Assembly: GCA_035447925.1 (NCBI GenBank)
Contig: DAOTHY010000001.1
Span: 208,599-272,598 of the forward strand
DNA: 64,000 bases
Reading direction: 5' to 3'
Source of the DNA: JASUTC01 sp035447925
GTDB taxonomy: Bacteria > Thermotogota > Thermotogae > MWEM01
A model generated the notes under the pieces. The model was given only the letters and a program-made list of their open reading frames with translations. It had not been told where the DNA came from and searched no databases. Below, in pieces: positions 42,649-52,265 of this stretch (the stretch's first letter is position 1; each line of letters begins with the position of its first letter). The position numbers and the translations under genes were made by a program.

Positions 42649-43700
42649 TATAACCCCTCCAGATATCTAAAAAGAGATGTGGGAATTTCTTTTAGATCTA
42701 ATATTTTTTGAGCTGCCTGAAGTTTAATTGCCTCTTTTGGCATACCAAAAACAATTGAACTTTTTTCATCTTGTGCTATGGTATGAGCTCCATTGTTTTT
42801 CATGTTCAGAAGACCTTTTGCACCATCTGCACCCATACCGGTTAAAATAATACCCACAGCATCATTTTTGGCGTATTTGGCTACCGAATCAAATAAAATC
42901 TCAACAGCGGGTTTTTGATGGTGAACAAGCGGACCATCAAAGACTCTCGTATAATAAAAAGCTCCCTTTTTAATAACCTCAAGATGTTTGCCACCAGGGG
43001 CTAAAAAAGCTGTTCCATTTACGAGCTGTTCGCCTCCTTGAGCTTCCACAACGTGCAATCTTGAAATTTCATTCAGGCGGGCAGCAAACTGCGTAGTGAA
43101 ATTTTCCGGCATGTGTTGAACCATTACAATGGGGGGGAATTTCTCAGGCAATTTCGCCATAATCTTTCTGATCGCATGAGTACCCCCGGTCGACGCTCCA
43201 ATGGCGATAATGGGTTTTGACATCAAATAATCTTTAGGATTTTCAGGAGTTTGTACTGCAGTTATTCGCCGGTTCTTTAATAGTCTTAATTGTGTAGCAC
43301 TTAATCTGGAAGAAGTTCTGATTAAATCTGCGATTGTATCTTTTATTTCAGCTAAATTTGTTTGTTGTGCAGGTTTTGCTACTACACCTACAGCACCTAA
43401 ATCATAGGCTTTATATTCGTATTTGGATCTGCCTTTTGCCAAGGAGCTGAATATGATAACCGGCATTGGCTTAGATTTCATTAGTTTTTCCAGAAAAGTC
43501 AGTCCATCCATTCGAGGCATTTCGATGTCAAGAATGACAACATCCGGATTGAGATAGACAATTTTATCTCTTCCTTCGTAAGCATCTGCCGCTTCACCTA
43601 TGATTTCAATATCTGGTTCGGAATGCAACATTTCTGTTACTGCACGGCGTATTAATTTAGAATCATCGATAATTAAAACCTTAATCTTTTTTTCCATCAT
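42648..43700 (-). CDS. cheB: chemotaxis response regulator methylesterase CheB
   Basis: An N-terminal receiver domain (VLIIDDSKLIRR, phospho-acceptor Asp in VVILDIEMPRMDG, Lys in VAKPAQ) is joined by a linker to the methylesterase domain. The catalytic Ser is in IAIGASTGG, His in VQHMPENFT and Asp in ILTGMGADGA. It removes methyl groups from chemoreceptors. ATG 43700 overlaps the cheD stop as ATGA. Confidence 0.96.
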   Translation of the reverse strand: MMEKKIKVLIIDDSKLIRRAVTEMLHSEPDIEIIGEAADAYEGRDKIVYLNPDVVILDIEMPRMDGLTFLEKLMKSKPMPVIIFSSLAKGRSKYEYKAYDLGAVGVVAKPAQQTNLAEIKDTIADLIRTSSRLSATQLRLLKNRRITAVQTPENPKDYLMSKPIIAIGASTGGTHAIRKIMAKLPEKFPPIVMVQHMPENFTTQFAARLNEISRLHVVEAQGGEQLVNGTAFLAPGGKHLEVIKKGAFYYTRVFDGPLVHHQKPAVEILFDSVAKYAKNDAVGIILTGMGADGAKGLLNMKNNGAHTIAQDEKSSIVFGMPKEAIKLQAAQKILDLKEIPTSLFRYLEGL

Positions 43701-44194
43701 TCTTCGTACCAATCCGAATCTCGAATCTTTTTTAGTTTATAAACCAACAATTCGCCATTTTCGGTGTTAAAAACAATTTTGCGACCAAGAGCTCCACCAG
43801 TATCTTTGGAATCAATCTGATAATGATTGCTTTTGAGCCAGTGTAAGGCAAACTCAACATTTAAAGGACCGACGCTTGATTTCATGGTCTCGTTCGAAGA
43901 CCCACCCAGTAAATGAATTTCAAGATTATTACGGTCAGATTTAATCTTTTTCATCAGATAGAATAGGTAGGGAATGGAGACGTTTCCATACCTTCCATTG
44001 GGCTTGTTTTCAGCAGATGGTAAAACATAATGATTCATGCCTCCACAATGGTTGAACTTATCCCAAATCGCTATGGCAACACATGATCCTAAAACGGTAT
44101 GAATATAATATGGTTCTTGACTAACAAAAACGTAACCTGGATGAAGGAAATAACTGTTACCGTTCTCGCCAAATTTTGTCTCCAAAAATACCAC
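43697..44194 (-). CDS. cheD: chemoreceptor glutamine deamidase CheD
   Basis: CheD deamidates receptor glutamines and binds CheC. The catalytic Cys lies in TVLGSCVAIAIWD and the His in CGGMNHYVLP. It is the first gene of a cheD-cheB-cheR operon joined by 4-bp and 3-bp overlaps. The set implies adaptation of a chemotaxis system encoded elsewhere and a motile cell. Confidence 0.94.
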   Translation of the reverse strand: MVFLETKFGENGNSYFLHPGYVFVSQEPYYIHTVLGSCVAIAIWDKFNHCGGMNHYVLPSAENKPNGRYGNVSIPYLFYLMKKIKSDRNNLEIHLLGGSSNETMKSSVGPLNVEFALHWLKSNHYQIDSKDTGGALGRKIVFNTENGELLVYKLKKIRDSDWYEE

Positions 44195-44328
44195 CCTACT
44201 TTCTATCGATGAACCTTCTCATTCGTTACATTTACTTTTTATATCTATGATTTTATCACACAGCTAAAACAAAATACAATATTTAGAATGCAAGTAAAAA
44301 AAACAAACCTCCGAAAAGAATTGATTAT

Positions 44329-45414
44329 TTAATAAGGAATAATGAGAAGTCTTGGTTCTTTTCCGGTTTCAAATACACAGGCAACGATTTTCGAATAAAT
44401 ATCTGAAAAAAAGGGATAAAAAATGTCTGCATTTTTAGTCTCGAAGACGAGCTGGTAGTCTGACGGAACATTTTCAAAAGAGACCTTTTGTTTATAAATG
44501 CCATAATTGCCGGTTTTGTTAGATGAAAAAATACTGTTTATCTGACTTTGAAAGATCACATCAACTTCGTTGTATTCTGTATCAGTCAAGCGGATTAGTT
44601 TTAAATCTTCAACGTTGTAAAGAAATAGATCGTATTGAATCCTATCCAGCAAACTGACAATTAGGTTATTGTCTATTAAATCGAAGGATTGGATTGGGTA
44701 TTCAAAGATAAATTGATTGATGATTTCCCCTTTAGCGTTCAATTGAAACACCCCGTTTTTCTCAGAGTAATATAAAAATCCTTTATTACTTCTCAAACAG
44801 GTTAAATCTCCCCTGATTAACTCTGAATACAGTCCACTGGATAAATCGTAAGACATGATGGCAAAGCCATCTTCCACTGCCATGAGAAAGAACAAGGTAT
44901 CATCTAACAACACTGGGAAATAGTCTCCGGTTTCTGGAATAATCACGTGCCTTTCTTGATAATTCAACAGATTAAGGATAACAGGATTTCTGTTGCCAGT
45001 CTTTTTATCACTGATATAAACAAGATATTCTCCCTTAGCGTCTATGAAAGGGTATTCGTATACAGCATTTATGACATCAATAATCGTGGTGTTTTTAGAA
45101 TTTATATCCATTAAACTCGTTATGATTGACAATTGTTCTTCAACGTTTAAAAAGAAACTGACAATTTTTTCGGTTGTAAAATCATCTGCCTCTTTTAGGG
45201 TTAATCGGTTAACAAGTTGCTTCATATATTTTACTTCTATTGCTATGGGATTTTCATAACTTAAGACAGTAATGCCGGAAAACAACGATTCCAATCGGGA
45301 TGAACGGCTTGATATGATAGACTCTAAATGATCAATACGGCCTTGAACAACCGCTTCAGAAAAGCCCAGAGTTGATAATGCCAAAAGTAAAAATGTAATT
45401 ACTTTTTTTAACAT
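44329..45414 (-). CDS. secreted protein with possible beta-propeller repeats
   Basis: I do not recognise the family. A signal peptide (about residues 1-18, ending TLGFS) is followed by a helical segment (about 20-125). After that come repeated short strands of the type YLVYISDKKTGNRNPVI, IMSYDLSSGLY and LFLYNVEDLKLIRLT, which resemble TolB/WD40-like propeller blades. ATG 45414 lies inside the end of pyk (7-bp overlap) and has no ribosome site of its own, so it depends on coupling to pyk. The product is 361 residues. The link to glycolysis is probably only positional. Confidence 0.6.
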   Translation of the reverse strand: MLKKVITFLLLALSTLGFSEAVVQGRIDHLESIISSRSSRLESLFSGITVLSYENPIAIEVKYMKQLVNRLTLKEADDFTTEKIVSFFLNVEEQLSIITSLMDINSKNTTIIDVINAVYEYPFIDAKGEYLVYISDKKTGNRNPVILNLLNYQERHVIIPETGDYFPVLLDDTLFFLMAVEDGFAIMSYDLSSGLYSELIRGDLTCLRSNKGFLYYSEKNGVFQLNAKGEIINQFIFEYPIQSFDLIDNNLIVSLLDRIQYDLFLYNVEDLKLIRLTDTEYNEVDVIFQSQINSIFSSNKTGNYGIYKQKVSFENVPSDYQLVFETKNADIFYPFFSDIYSKIVACVFETGKEPRLLIIPY

Positions 45415-46832
45415 GTATGGATTTTGATCATATTCGTCGTACCAGATTTTCCCCATGGAATACCAGCGGTGATAAGGATCTTTTCACGTTTTCTCACAAG
45501 TCCGATTTCTAACAGTTTCGCCACCCCTTTGATAATCATTTCATCTGTATTTTCAGTTTCGGGTATCAGAACTGGTGTAACACCACCGACTAACGAAAGG
45601 TTGTAATAGGTTTCAATACTGGGTGTAATGCCGATTAGATTTGCATCAGGTTTAAAACTGGAAACAATTCTTGCTGTTAATCCGGTGACAGTGGATGTCA
45701 CAATGATATTGATTCCAAGTTGCCGACATATTGCCTTGCAGGATTTAGCAATGGCTCCCTCGTCGGTCGTGATATGCTCATCTCGAATATAATCTTCTGT
45801 TTTCTTATTATAAATTAACTCGTTTAACTCCTCTTCGGTTTTTTTTGCTATTCGATCCATTACTTGAACGGCATTCACCGGGTGCTTACCCACTGTTGTT
45901 TCCCCGGAAAGCATGACTGCATCTGTACCATCAATAATGGCGTTTGCAATATCGGTGGCTTCGGCTCTTGTCGGTCTTGGGTTTTCGATCATGGACTCTA
46001 ACATCTGAGTGGCGGTAATGACGGGTTTGTTTTGAGCGTTTGACATTTGAATAATCAGTTTTTGTGCCACAGGTACTTCTTCCGTGGGAATTTCAACACC
46101 AAGATCTCCCCTTGCCACCATGATTCCGTCTGCTTTATAAATAATGCTTCTTAAATGTTGCATTGCTTGTTTGGTTTCAATTTTTGCAATAATGGGTATT
46201 TTTGTTTTGTATTTCAATTGAACTTCTCGGCACAGATCAATATCATCGGGTGTACGCACGAAGGATTGGGCAAAATAATCCACTCCTTCTTTTGCACCCA
46301 ATTTGATGTATTCTTTATCCTTTTCTGTTAATGGAGGAAGCCCAATGTTTACACCAGGCACGTTGATTCCCTTGTTATTAGAAATAATGCCGGTATTAAG
46401 AACCTTAGTTCTGATCATGTTTTCTTCTCTTTCAATGACTTTTAGTCCGATTAGACCATCATAAAGAAGTATCAGGTCTCCTTGCCTGACATCTTTTGCA
46501 AGATTTCGATAACTAATCGAGCATCTTTGATCATCCCCAAGTATTTCATCTGTGAGCAGTGTAAATTCTTGCCCCTCTTTCAGTTCAACTTCTTGTGATT
46601 TAAATTTGCCAGTTCTAATTTTGGGCCCCTCAAGATCCAGTAAAATTCCCAACGGCATTTGCAAATCATTACGTATCTTTTTGATCCGATGGATCACTTT
46701 TAGATGATCTTCAGGTGCTTCATGGGATGTATTTAGCCGGAAAACATTGACTCCAGCCTTGATTAACTCTTTGAGCATGGCTTCTTCTCTTGAAGCCGGC
46801 CCAAGTGTGGCAACAATTTTTGTTCTTCTCAT
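45408..46832 (-). CDS. pyk: pyruvate kinase
   Basis: Pyruvate kinase makes pyruvate and ATP from phosphoenolpyruvate. It starts with MRRTKIVATLGPAS and carries VNVFRLNTSH, the active-site ARGDLGVEIP and PVITATQMLESM, followed by a C-terminal domain. Its 474 residues agree with Thermotoga Pyk. It lies 20 bp after pfkA, the same pair as in Thermotoga, which ties together two control points of glycolysis. Confidence 0.96.
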   Translation of the reverse strand: MRRTKIVATLGPASREEAMLKELIKAGVNVFRLNTSHEAPEDHLKVIHRIKKIRNDLQMPLGILLDLEGPKIRTGKFKSQEVELKEGQEFTLLTDEILGDDQRCSISYRNLAKDVRQGDLILLYDGLIGLKVIEREENMIRTKVLNTGIISNNKGINVPGVNIGLPPLTEKDKEYIKLGAKEGVDYFAQSFVRTPDDIDLCREVQLKYKTKIPIIAKIETKQAMQHLRSIIYKADGIMVARGDLGVEIPTEEVPVAQKLIIQMSNAQNKPVITATQMLESMIENPRPTRAEATDIANAIIDGTDAVMLSGETTVGKHPVNAVQVMDRIAKKTEEELNELIYNKKTEDYIRDEHITTDEGAIAKSCKAICRQLGINIIVTSTVTGLTARIVSSFKPDANLIGITPSIETYYNLSLVGGVTPVLIPETENTDEMIIKGVAKLLEIGLVRKREKILITAGIPWGKSGTTNMIKIHTC

Positions 46833-46852
46833 GTATGGTTCACCACCATATC

Positions 46853-47818
46853 TTAAGATAAAATGTAGGACAGCTGATATAAATCCATGTTGAGCGGTTT
46901 CTTTTTACCCAGCATTTCTTCATAGGGAACTCTTGCCATGCTATTTGCCTGTAATCCGATCATCTTCCCAAAATCTCCTTCTAAAATCGCTTTAACAGCG
47001 TGCAATCCCATTCGAGTTGATAAAATACGATCAAAAGCGGATGGACTGCCTCCCCTTTGCACATGCCCTAAGATGGTGATACGGGTTTCGTAACCAATCT
47101 TGTGTTCCAAATGCCTCGAAACGGTGTAAGCGCTTGCTGCACCCTCTGCAACGATGATAATGCTGTTGATTTTGCCCCTTTTTCTTTCCTCAAGTAGTCT
47201 ATCTGAAAGCTTATCGTAATCAACAGGCACTTCGGGGATGATGGCTGCTTCAGAGCCGGTTATAATAGCTGACATTAGAGCGATATATCCGTTTTCTCTC
47301 CCCATCACTTCAACAATAAATGCCCTTTCATGGGAAGTTGCCGTATCTTTAAGTTTTTGAATGGCATCCATCGTGGTATTAAGACACGTATCCACACCGA
47401 TACACATATCTGTTCCATATATATCGTTATCAATGCTTCCCGGAATACCAATAGTGGGGATGCCATGATCTGCATCAAGAAATGCAGCGCCGTGTAAACT
47501 GCCGTCCCCGCCTATAACTACAAGTGCTTCAATTTCATGTTTTTTTAAGATTTCTGCTGCTTCGTTCCGGACATCCGCTACTTTGAATTCTGGACATCTG
47601 GCTGTTCTGAGTACAGTTCCGCCTTTTTCCATAATTCCGGATACATCACGATATTCTAATTTTTGAATCTCTTCATCCAATAAACCGGCATATCCTCTAT
47701 AGATGCCATAGACTTCCAAGCCGCTTTTGATACCGTATCGCACAATTGCTCTTACCGCTGCATTCATTCCTGGTGAATCGCCACCACTTGTTAAAACACC
47801 TATTCGCTTGATTGCCAT
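46853..47818 (-). CDS. pfkA: ATP-dependent 6-phosphofructokinase
   Basis: PfkA phosphorylates fructose 6-phosphate. Motifs are VLTSGGDSPGMNAA, VVIGGDGSLHGA (the GGDGS loop of ATP-type enzymes), PGSIDNDIYGTD with the catalytic Asp, EVMGRENGYIAL and LGHVQRGGSPSAFDR. ATG 47818 behind AGGAGGT gives 321 residues, as in Thermotoga. It is 1 bp from the end of a small coiled-coil gene and upstream of pyk. Confidence 0.96.
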   Translation of the reverse strand: MAIKRIGVLTSGGDSPGMNAAVRAIVRYGIKSGLEVYGIYRGYAGLLDEEIQKLEYRDVSGIMEKGGTVLRTARCPEFKVADVRNEAAEILKKHEIEALVVIGGDGSLHGAAFLDADHGIPTIGIPGSIDNDIYGTDMCIGVDTCLNTTMDAIQKLKDTATSHERAFIVEVMGRENGYIALMSAIITGSEAAIIPEVPVDYDKLSDRLLEERKRGKINSIIIVAEGAASAYTVSRHLEHKIGYETRITILGHVQRGGSPSAFDRILSTRMGLHAVKAILEGDFGKMIGLQANSMARVPYEEMLGKKKPLNMDLYQLSYILS

Positions 47819-47819
47819 A

Positions 47820-48308
47820 TTAATAAACCTCCTGATTGGTTTGATTGATATTTCTTCTTGCTTGCTTTGCAGAAGAAAGTACAATTTCTTCAAGGTCTTC
47901 AATTCTATTGTTTTTGAAAAGTGAAACCAAATCGATTAATATCATGACTTTTTCTTTAACAAAAAAGGACACGGTGTCTTGAATTCCCAAAGCACCGACT
48001 AAATAAATGACAAAATCCTCTCTTTCCAATTCCAACTCCTTGCTCGAAAGATTAAGAGCCTTTGCCGATCTTTGCTTCAAATGTTTGATTTCATCGTTTT
48101 TTTGTTTAATTTTGTCTAAAAAAGGTCTTTTGGTTTGTGTTAATATCTTTTCAATCTTGTGAGTGTCTAATTCGAGGGTTTTCGTGTAACCACTCATAAA
48201 GTCTCTGTTTTCAAAACAGTATTGTTTCCAAAAGGTTAGCCAATCGGCTTGGTCGTGTTGAAGGATACAAAAAAAATCCTGTGATTTTTCCCTTAAAATG
48301 CTACGCAA
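47820..48308 (-). CDS. small helical protein of unknown function
   Basis: I do not recognise it. The 162-residue protein is strongly helical, with a lysine/glutamate-rich middle (about 55-95, probably coiled coil) and a hydrophobic stretch that does not look like a true membrane helix. It starts at TTG 48308 behind GAGGTG, 10 bp after the previous gene, and ends 1 bp before pfkA, so it is co-transcribed with the glycolytic pair. Confidence 0.6.
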   Translation of the reverse strand: MRSILREKSQDFFCILQHDQADWLTFWKQYCFENRDFMSGYTKTLELDTHKIEKILTQTKRPFLDKIKQKNDEIKHLKQRSAKALNLSSKELELEREDFVIYLVGALGIQDTVSFFVKEKVMILIDLVSLFKNNRIEDLEEIVLSSAKQARRNINQTNQEVY

Positions 48309-48318
48309 AACACACCTC

Positions 48319-48936
48319 TCAACTATATTTTCTTTTAAATAGTCCTAAAACCAAATCCACTTCACCTTTACCGATTCCAAGTTGTTTTGCAATTTCAATC
48401 GCCTCAAGCCCTTCAGAGGACAAATTCATAATTTTGTGCTCCAAAGAACTTGTTTTTAAATCAGGAGGATTGATGAATTCTTCTTCAAATGTAAAATGAT
48501 CCACTTTATCTTTGAAAGAAGATTCTTTTTCATTAACAGGTTCTTCAATCTCTTCTTGGAGAATATTGGAGATGTCATTAGGATAAGCTTTTTTTTGAAA
48601 TAATTCAGATTGTTCCAGAATTGGTTCTTTCATTGAATCAATCTTGCTTAAAACCTTTGTAGCATCTGACGCAACGGCTGATAGTTTAAAATACATTTCA
48701 TTGGCCGACCTCAATACTTTATTCATTTCTTCTATCTTATTCTCCATGGCAGTTAATCTCGTTGCTGAAATGTGTTGGAACTTACTGATCAGCTCTAGAA
48801 CCCTGTCTTCAAACGCCGATAAGTCGATTTCCATTTCATTATTCTTTTTATTTGATTTCTTTAAAAAGATAACACTAAAAATGACTATTACCACCAGTGT
48901 GAGTAATGTCACCGCTATGATAATAAATTCAGACAT
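48319..48936 (-). CDS. membrane-anchored coiled-coil protein with C-terminal HTH-like motif
   Basis: One N-terminal membrane helix (about residues 3-25) is followed by a long coiled coil (about 38-110) and an acidic linker. The C-terminal GLEAIEIAKQLGIGKGEVDL segment looks like the short helix-turn-helix of DUF6115/DUF2802-type proteins often found near flagellar genes. The function is unknown. It is placed in the operon above the pfkA-pyk genes. Confidence 0.6.
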   Translation of the reverse strand: MSEFIIIAVTLLTLVVIVIFSVIFLKKSNKKNNEMEIDLSAFEDRVLELISKFQHISATRLTAMENKIEEMNKVLRSANEMYFKLSAVASDATKVLSKIDSMKEPILEQSELFQKKAYPNDISNILQEEIEEPVNEKESSFKDKVDHFTFEEEFINPPDLKTSSLEHKIMNLSSEGLEAIEIAKQLGIGKGEVDLVLGLFKRKYS

Positions 48937-48970
48937 CAGAATGACTAGTGCCCCTTAATTTTAGGATAGA

Positions 48971-49399
48971 TTATTCTTCTTTTTCTTTGAGTTTTGCTTC
49001 TATTTTCTCAAGTTTCTCAAACATCTTGTTAAAATCTTCCTTTTTAACATAATCGTCTTCATTCATAACTTCATCTTTCGTTTCTTTGAATTTCTTCTGA
49101 AGATCTTCAGGAATATACTTTTCATAGTATTTTTTTGCTTCTTCTGTGCTAATTTTCCCACTTTGCTTAAGATCATCTAATAGCTCATTAAGTCGCTTTT
49201 TCATATACATGGAAAAACCCAAACTGAGAGATAACGGACTCAACTGTTCTTTTAACTGCTCTCCCTCTTTTAAATCTTCGAACATTCTTTGTGCTTCTTC
49301 TTGAGAAATCTTCCCTTTGTTTAACAAATCTTCCGCTCTTTTTTTTATTTCTGAGACTGCGCCTACACCCATAAAGAAAACATCGTCAAATAGTGACAT
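48971..49399 (-). CDS. phasin-like helical protein
   Basis: A 142-residue, mostly helical, highly charged protein with SEIKKRAEDLLNKGKISQEEA and KKRLNELLDDLKQSGKISTEEA repeats. This matches the small phasin-like/'polyhydroxyalkanoate granule-associated' family that is commonly encoded next to UbiB-type kinases. It starts behind GGAGGAAGTGAA, 1 bp after the ubiB-like stop. No PHA synthase is seen, so a granule role is doubtful. Confidence 0.7.
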   Translation of the reverse strand: MSLFDDVFFMGVGAVSEIKKRAEDLLNKGKISQEEAQRMFEDLKEGEQLKEQLSPLSLSLGFSMYMKKRLNELLDDLKQSGKISTEEAKKYYEKYIPEDLQKKFKETKDEVMNEDDYVKKEDFNKMFEKLEKIEAKLKEKEE

Positions 49400-49400
49400 T

Positions 49401-50978
49401 TCACTTCCTCCTTCCTTCAGTTAAAAATTCGTAAATGACAAAAAGACCCAAAATAAACACACCTGCATAGGCTAAAAATTGATTTTCGAAATTTTTGATA
49501 CTAATAAGCAAGGCTGCAATAATGATAGATATTGCTAAACTGTTTAAGCCGTTTTTTAACCCGTGAAGTATTCGCTCAATTCGTGTTGATTCTATGTCCA
49601 GTTTAATTTTTCCCGTATCAAATACCTTTTGAATGTTTCTGAGTTTCCGAGGAGACATTAAAAAATTCCATAGAAATTCGTCTTCAAGTGCATCCATTCT
49701 CTCTGAATAAAGACTCAGCCATCTGGTTCGTAAATAATCTTCTGTAAAACGTATGGCGTTGAAGGAAGGATCCAATTTTCTTGCGATCCCTTCGATCATT
49801 AAAATGACTTTTCCCATCAATAATAATTGTCCTGGAACTTGAATCTTATAAGCTCTAATCAGCTTAAAGGTTTCCATAATCATTTCCGACATACTGAATT
49901 CAGCAAGCGGTTTTCCATAATATTTAGAAAACATAAGTTTTACGTCTTCAGAAAAACTGTCAGAATCATTCATTGAAAAATGCTCTGTAATAATCAAAGT
50001 AAGAAATTCGGCATCACGGCGGGTCAAGGCTAAAACCATCTCCAGCAAGAACCTTCTGGTATATTTGTCTACGACACTAACCTGGCCAAAATCAATGAAA
50101 TATAAACGGTTGTTTTTTGTTGCGATTAAATTACCCGGATGCGGATCATTATGCAAAAATCCAATCATAAAAACCTGTTGAAACATACAATCAGCACCTG
50201 ATTCTACCAAAGTGGATTTATTGATTTTAATGGGTATTTGGTCATTTTCCATATCTAACAATTCAGAAAATCTTATGCCGGGAATATAGTCCATAATCAA
50301 AACGGTTTCGGAGCATAAATCAAAATATGGCTTTGGTGCAAAAATCACATCGTTCATTCTAAACGACTGATTAAAGCGCTCAAGAGCTTGTGCTTCGCAA
50401 TATAGATTCATTTCTCTATTGATCGCCATACCAAATTCATTGATTAAATTCTGAAGATCAAAATCCTTAAATACCGGAAACCCTCTCACAAAATTGGCCA
50501 AGCTTTTTAAAACTTCAATATCAGCTTTAACCAATTCTTGTATACAGGGTCTTCTGACTTTGATCACAACTTCACTGCCATCCAGTAATAAGGCTCGGTG
50601 AACTTGTGCAATAGAAGCAGCAGCTAAAGGTTTTTCTTGAATGTACAAAATATGTTTTTCCCAATCTGGTAGTGACAATTGTAGTTGATTCATAAAGTCT
50701 GAATATTCGATGGGAGGAACATCATCCTGAAGCTTTCTTAATTCAGCGATGATGTCCACAGGCAAAAGATCATACCGTGTTGACAACATCTGGCCCAACT
50801 TGATAAACGTTGTACCAAGTTCCTCTAAAGCATGACGAATCCGAATACCCCTATCAATCGGATGCTGTTTTAAAGTGATTTTTCTAAAAAGATAACTAAA
50901 ACCGTATTTTGAAAAGATCTCGATAATCTGAAAAAAACGCTTTCGGTTATTCTTTCGGGAGATATTCTCTTTTTCCAT
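49401..50978 (-). CDS. UbiB/ABC1/AarF-family atypical kinase
   Basis: This is a membrane-bound protein kinase-like ATPase of the UbiB/ADCK family. The family-specific KxGQ motif is in TFIKLGQMLSTRYDLLP, the nucleotide-binding region includes AAASIAQVHRA (A-rich loop) and EVVIKVRRP, the catalytic loop has HNDPHPGNL and the metal site FIDFGQV. Two C-terminal hydrophobic helices (about 480-520) anchor it. In respiring bacteria it helps make quinones. In an anaerobe of this type the target lipid is unknown. Confidence 0.9.
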   Translation of the reverse strand: MEKENISRKNNRKRFFQIIEIFSKYGFSYLFRKITLKQHPIDRGIRIRHALEELGTTFIKLGQMLSTRYDLLPVDIIAELRKLQDDVPPIEYSDFMNQLQLSLPDWEKHILYIQEKPLAAASIAQVHRALLLDGSEVVIKVRRPCIQELVKADIEVLKSLANFVRGFPVFKDFDLQNLINEFGMAINREMNLYCEAQALERFNQSFRMNDVIFAPKPYFDLCSETVLIMDYIPGIRFSELLDMENDQIPIKINKSTLVESGADCMFQQVFMIGFLHNDPHPGNLIATKNNRLYFIDFGQVSVVDKYTRRFLLEMVLALTRRDAEFLTLIITEHFSMNDSDSFSEDVKLMFSKYYGKPLAEFSMSEMIMETFKLIRAYKIQVPGQLLLMGKVILMIEGIARKLDPSFNAIRFTEDYLRTRWLSLYSERMDALEDEFLWNFLMSPRKLRNIQKVFDTGKIKLDIESTRIERILHGLKNGLNSLAISIIIAALLISIKNFENQFLAYAGVFILGLFVIYEFLTEGRRK

Positions 50979-50998
50979 AATTCCTCCTTACCTGAATA

Positions 50999-51007
50999 AT
51001 TATAGCA
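50999..51007 (-). promoter_or_regulatory. extended -10 promoter of the ubiB-like gene
   Basis: Minus-strand TGC-TATAAT, 21 nt before the start codon. It has the same extended form as at glgP and lacI. The -35 region is not clear. Confidence 0.6.
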
Positions 51008-51090
51008 TATCTTCATAGAGAAACATTCTTATCCGCCATATTCCCATAAAAAGTAATAACTGAAAAATAAACCAAAATGGATATCTTTAT

Positions 51091-51193
51091 AAGTCTAAAT
51101 AAAATATGCCGAATATAAAAGAAATAATGATTATATCATCACTAATCATAAATATAGTCAGATAATCTCTGATACTTCTGAATATTTAGACTT
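51091..51193. repeat. 11-bp inverted repeat pair in the divergent ubiB/lacI region
   Basis: AAGTCTAAATA (51091-51101) and its exact reverse complement TATTTAGACTT (51183-51193) are separated by 81 bp. The right copy touches the -35 zone of the lacI promoter. A further ATGATTA-N9-TAATCAT dyad (51127-51149) lies between them. Together these account for the only noteworthy content of this 280-bp AT-rich gap apart from the two promoters and the LacI operator. Confidence 0.5.
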
Positions 51194-51211
51194 TCATTCG
51201 TTTTTTTTTTC

Positions 51212-51233
51212 TGCTATAATGGAAACGTTTCCA
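51212..51233 (+). promoter_or_regulatory. lacI promoter (-10) and LacI-type operator
   Basis: The extended -10 TGC-TATAAT (51212-51220) is fused to the perfect 14-bp palindrome TGGAAACGTTTCCA (51220-51233). This matches the classical LacI/GalR-family operator core (AAACGTTT). It covers the transcript start, so the regulator should repress its own gene and, by read-through, the whole disaccharide operon. Confidence 0.85.
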
Positions 51234-51259
51234 CGACAAAACACAAGAGTGGTGTAACG

Positions 51260-52252
51260 ATGAAGAATAAACCCGTCACTATACGCGATGTTGCAAGAGA
51301 AGCTGGTGTTGGCGTTGGAACTGTTTCCAGAGTCTTAAATTCCGGTTCAGTGAAAGAAGACACACGAAAAAGAATACAGGAGACCATTAAAAAACTCGGT
51401 TATCAGCCTAATATGTTTGCGAGAACTCTTGCTGGAGGCAAATCAAGGCGTATATTAGCACTTATTCCGGAGGTTAAAACAGAATTTCATTGGCGTATTC
51501 TTGAAAGTTTCGACCACGAAATAGACAAGGAAGATTATCAGAGCATCATTTATCCTTTGATATCACAAAAGCGTTACGACGCCCTTATCAATAACCCCTC
51601 TTTTGCCCAGGAAGTAGAAGGCGTCGTGATTATGACGATAACGCCAAGTATTTTTAACGATGGAATAAGGATAAAAGTTCCTGTTGTTCTTATAGAAGAA
51701 TACAAAGAAAATTACAGTTGTGTTTATCTGAATAACCTGAATGGCGGAAGGATTGCAGCTAACCATTTACTGGAACGAGATATTACCAAATACTATGCCA
51801 TTTATTCATCTGTATCAAATCCCTATATCAAGAACGAACACATGAGAGAAAGGGTTACCGGATTTAAAAATACTTTAAAAAGTAAAGGGGTTCCATTTGA
51901 TGACGATCAGATTATTTATGCCGACTACAGTATGGGACCCAGCAATGACTTAATTAAAAAGATGTTGACAGAAACAAAAAGACCCGGAATATTTGCAATG
52001 ACAGATAATTTTGCTTTGTTAGTGATGCAAGTAGCTTCAACGATAGGTTTGATGCCTGGAAAAGATTTCTTTTTAGTGGGATACGATAATCAGACATGGA
52101 CAGAAAAGGCAGGATTAACAACAATCGAACAACCCATTGAAGAATTTGGTAAAGTCGGTGCGAGGCTGTTGTTGGAGAGAATCAAAAATCCCGAAACACC
52201 AATAAGGCAAGTAGAATTCCCGCCATTGCTGATCAAGAGAAATACTACATAA
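51260..52252 (+). CDS. LacI-family transcriptional regulator
   Basis: An N-terminal helix-turn-helix and hinge (TIRDVAREAGVGVGTVSRVL; YQPNMFARTLAGG) are joined to a periplasmic-binding-like sensor domain, 330 residues in total. It heads the trehalose/maltose-type operon and most likely responds to that sugar or a derivative. Its own operator lies directly in front. The start ATG has only a weak GTGGTG ribosome site, which would keep the repressor low. It ends 13 bp before the first permease gene. Confidence 0.92.
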   Translation: MKNKPVTIRDVAREAGVGVGTVSRVLNSGSVKEDTRKRIQETIKKLGYQPNMFARTLAGGKSRRILALIPEVKTEFHWRILESFDHEIDKEDYQSIIYPLISQKRYDALINNPSFAQEVEGVVIMTITPSIFNDGIRIKVPVVLIEEYKENYSCVYLNNLNGGRIAANHLLERDITKYYAIYSSVSNPYIKNEHMRERVTGFKNTLKSKGVPFDDDQIIYADYSMGPSNDLIKKMLTETKRPGIFAMTDNFALLVMQVASTIGLMPGKDFFLVGYDNQTWTEKAGLTTIEQPIEEFGKVGARLLLERIKNPETPIRQVEFPPLLIKRNTT

Positions 52253-52265
52253 AAGGAGGTAGTTT

